5,622 nucleotides of DNA from Candidatus Chloroheliales bacterium (lineage in GTDB: Bacteria; Chloroflexota; Chloroflexia; QHBQ01). The position numbers were made by a program, and so were the translations under genes. Each line of letters begins with the position of its first letter. Positions within the stretch are counted from its first letter, which is position 1. The stretch spans positions 1 through 5,622 of the forward strand of contig QHBQ01000397.1 of assembly GCA_003243865.1 (NCBI GenBank), in the 5' to 3' direction. Under the pieces are notes generated by a model, which did not search any database, was not told the DNA's origin, and saw nothing but the letters and a program-made list of their open reading frames with translations. This document shows positions 4,946-5,622 of this stretch, piece after piece.

Positions 4946-5622
4946 ATGCTCATCAGTTCTAATCGAATCAGCTTGATCAGCCGCGTTTCGCTGTTGATCT
5001 TGGTGATCGCCCAGATACTTGGCACTTTCGCCTGGTTCCCTCCGGCGCCTGCAGCACCCCCCAGCATTCAGGTTGCAAAGCAGATCTCTGGCAGCAGCGA
5101 CACCGGGACGAGCAACGCCAATCATGTTAGCGCTGTCACAGGAACCAACACCGGTTCTTCTGCTGCCAGCCAAAACGCAGGGTTGTCCGCCGATATAGGT
5201 GGGGCGGCCAGCATCGGCGATACCGCAAGCGGCGCCAACCTCTTTGGCGGTAGCGCCGGAGGTGGCGGCGCAGATAAAGGCGATACCCAGAACGCCGAGG
5301 ATAAGCCGGGCAGCGCAGCAAGCGCTGGTGCGGCACCCAAAACCAACAAACAGCCAAAGCCGGGCGGTGGCCCGCCCAAACATATAAGCGACGCCCCTGC
5401 CGCCACGCCGACGGAAACGCCAACCAACACGCCGACCAACACACCAACCAACACACCGACGGAAACGCCAACCATAACCAACACACCGACGAACACAAAT
5501 ACCCCAACCATAACCAACGCGCCAACCAACACCAACACACCGACGAACACGCCAACCATAACCAACACACCGACGAACACCAACACGCCAACTAATACCC
5601 CAACCATAACCAACACACCGAC
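4946..5622 (+). CDS. Secreted Thr-Pro-Asn-repeat surface protein, 3' end outside window
   Basis: The frame is open from ATG 4946 to the window edge (225 full codons, no stop). AAGGAG at 4933-4938 lies 7 nt before the ATG. Residues 1-36 look like a Sec signal peptide: a short n-region with Arg7 and Arg13, a hydrophobic core VSLLILVIAQILGTFAWF (14-31) and an APAAP cleavage region. Next come a Ser/Gly/Ala-rich stretch (about 45-130, including GGSAGGGG), a basic Pro/Gly/Lys spacer (131-146), and from residue 154 an uninterrupted array of TPTNT, TPTET and TPTITNT units. Such arrays are common stalks or linkers in Chloroflexota exported proteins, probably glycosylated or wall-spanning; the function here is unknown and any enzymatic or adhesive domain must lie beyond the window. 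No cysteine appears in the visible part, so there is no lipobox. Codon choice in the array is almost free of T. Confidence 0.85.
   Translation, partial: MLISSNRISLISRVSLLILVIAQILGTFAWFPPAPAAPPSIQVAKQISGSSDTGTSNANHVSAVTGTNTGSSAASQNAGLSADIGGAASIGDTASGANLFGGSAGGGGADKGDTQNAEDKPGSAASAGAAPKTNKQPKPGGGPPKHISDAPAATPTETPTNTPTNTPTNTPTETPTITNTPTNTNTPTITNAPTNTNTPTNTPTITNTPTNTNTPTNTPTITNTP
5405..5622 (+). repeat. Coding tandem repeat (Thr-Pro-Asn array)
   Basis: A degenerate tandem array runs to the window edge. The marker word CATAACC recurs at 5473, 5509, 5557 and 5605, so the higher-order spacing is 36, 48 and 48 bp, all multiples of 12 and in frame. Only 7 of 218 bases are T, a strong strand asymmetry. 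The 48-bp unit encodes TITNTPTNTNTPTNTP, which is consistent with growth by slippage or unequal exchange. Confidence 0.85.

Noticed and set aside
5122..5616. Long minus-strand frame rich in Val/Gly/Leu that looks like a membrane protein
   Set aside because: It is the reverse complement of the Thr-Pro-Asn coding repeat of the secreted protein at 4946; its hydrophobic periodicity is a by-product of that repeat, and the + frame has a good ribosome-binding site and signal peptide.

Overview
The window looks like chromosomal DNA of a Chloroflexota (Chloroflexia-like) bacterium. This is inferred from the GC-rich coding sequence, the secreted protein with long Thr-Pro-Asn repeats (a style common in that phylum), the coaE variant, and the abundance of GC-rich dispersed palindromes. 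No rRNA or marker gene is present, so the taxonomy is an inference.

Layout. (1) Bases 1-175 hold one copy of a dispersed repeat, a 9-bp dyad and an extended -10 promoter. (2) 176-799 (+) encodes a single-domain nucleotidyltransferase of the MNT/AbiEii-like type. (3) 763-1392 (-) encodes dephospho-CoA kinase (coaE), convergent with gene 1 and overlapping its 3' end by 37 bp. (4) 1393-1808 is non-coding. It holds the coaE ribosome-binding site, a terminator/attenuator-like hairpin in the coaE leader, a good coaE promoter, and a 225-bp foldback element with arms of about 95 nt. (5) 1809-4172 (-) encodes an ABC-F family ATPase (ribosome-associated, not a membrane transporter). Its last 88 codons run through three kinds of repeat DNA. 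(6) 4173-4945 is non-coding. It holds the ABC-F promoter (near consensus), an orphan + strand terminator that may end a small RNA, a perfect 22-bp inverted repeat and several smaller hairpins. (7) 4946-5622 (+) is the start of a secreted, low-complexity surface protein that is still open at the window edge.

How the genes relate. The ABC-F gene lies upstream of coaE on the same strand, but 416 bp, a large foldback and a separate promoter lie between them, so they are probably separate units. CoaE completes coenzyme A synthesis and the ABC-F protein probably acts on ribosomes; no pathway joins them. The nucleotidyltransferase could be a toxin-like or defence-associated enzyme, but no partner gene is visible. 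The clearest unusual feature is repeat DNA: at least five copies of a GGGGCTT/CCCCCAACCCC module, two palindromic hairpin elements, a heptamer array and a foldback crowd the intergenic spaces and have apparently been absorbed into a protein C-terminus. I see no CRISPR array, tRNA, rRNA or complete insertion sequence, and no complete undescribed system that I could defend.
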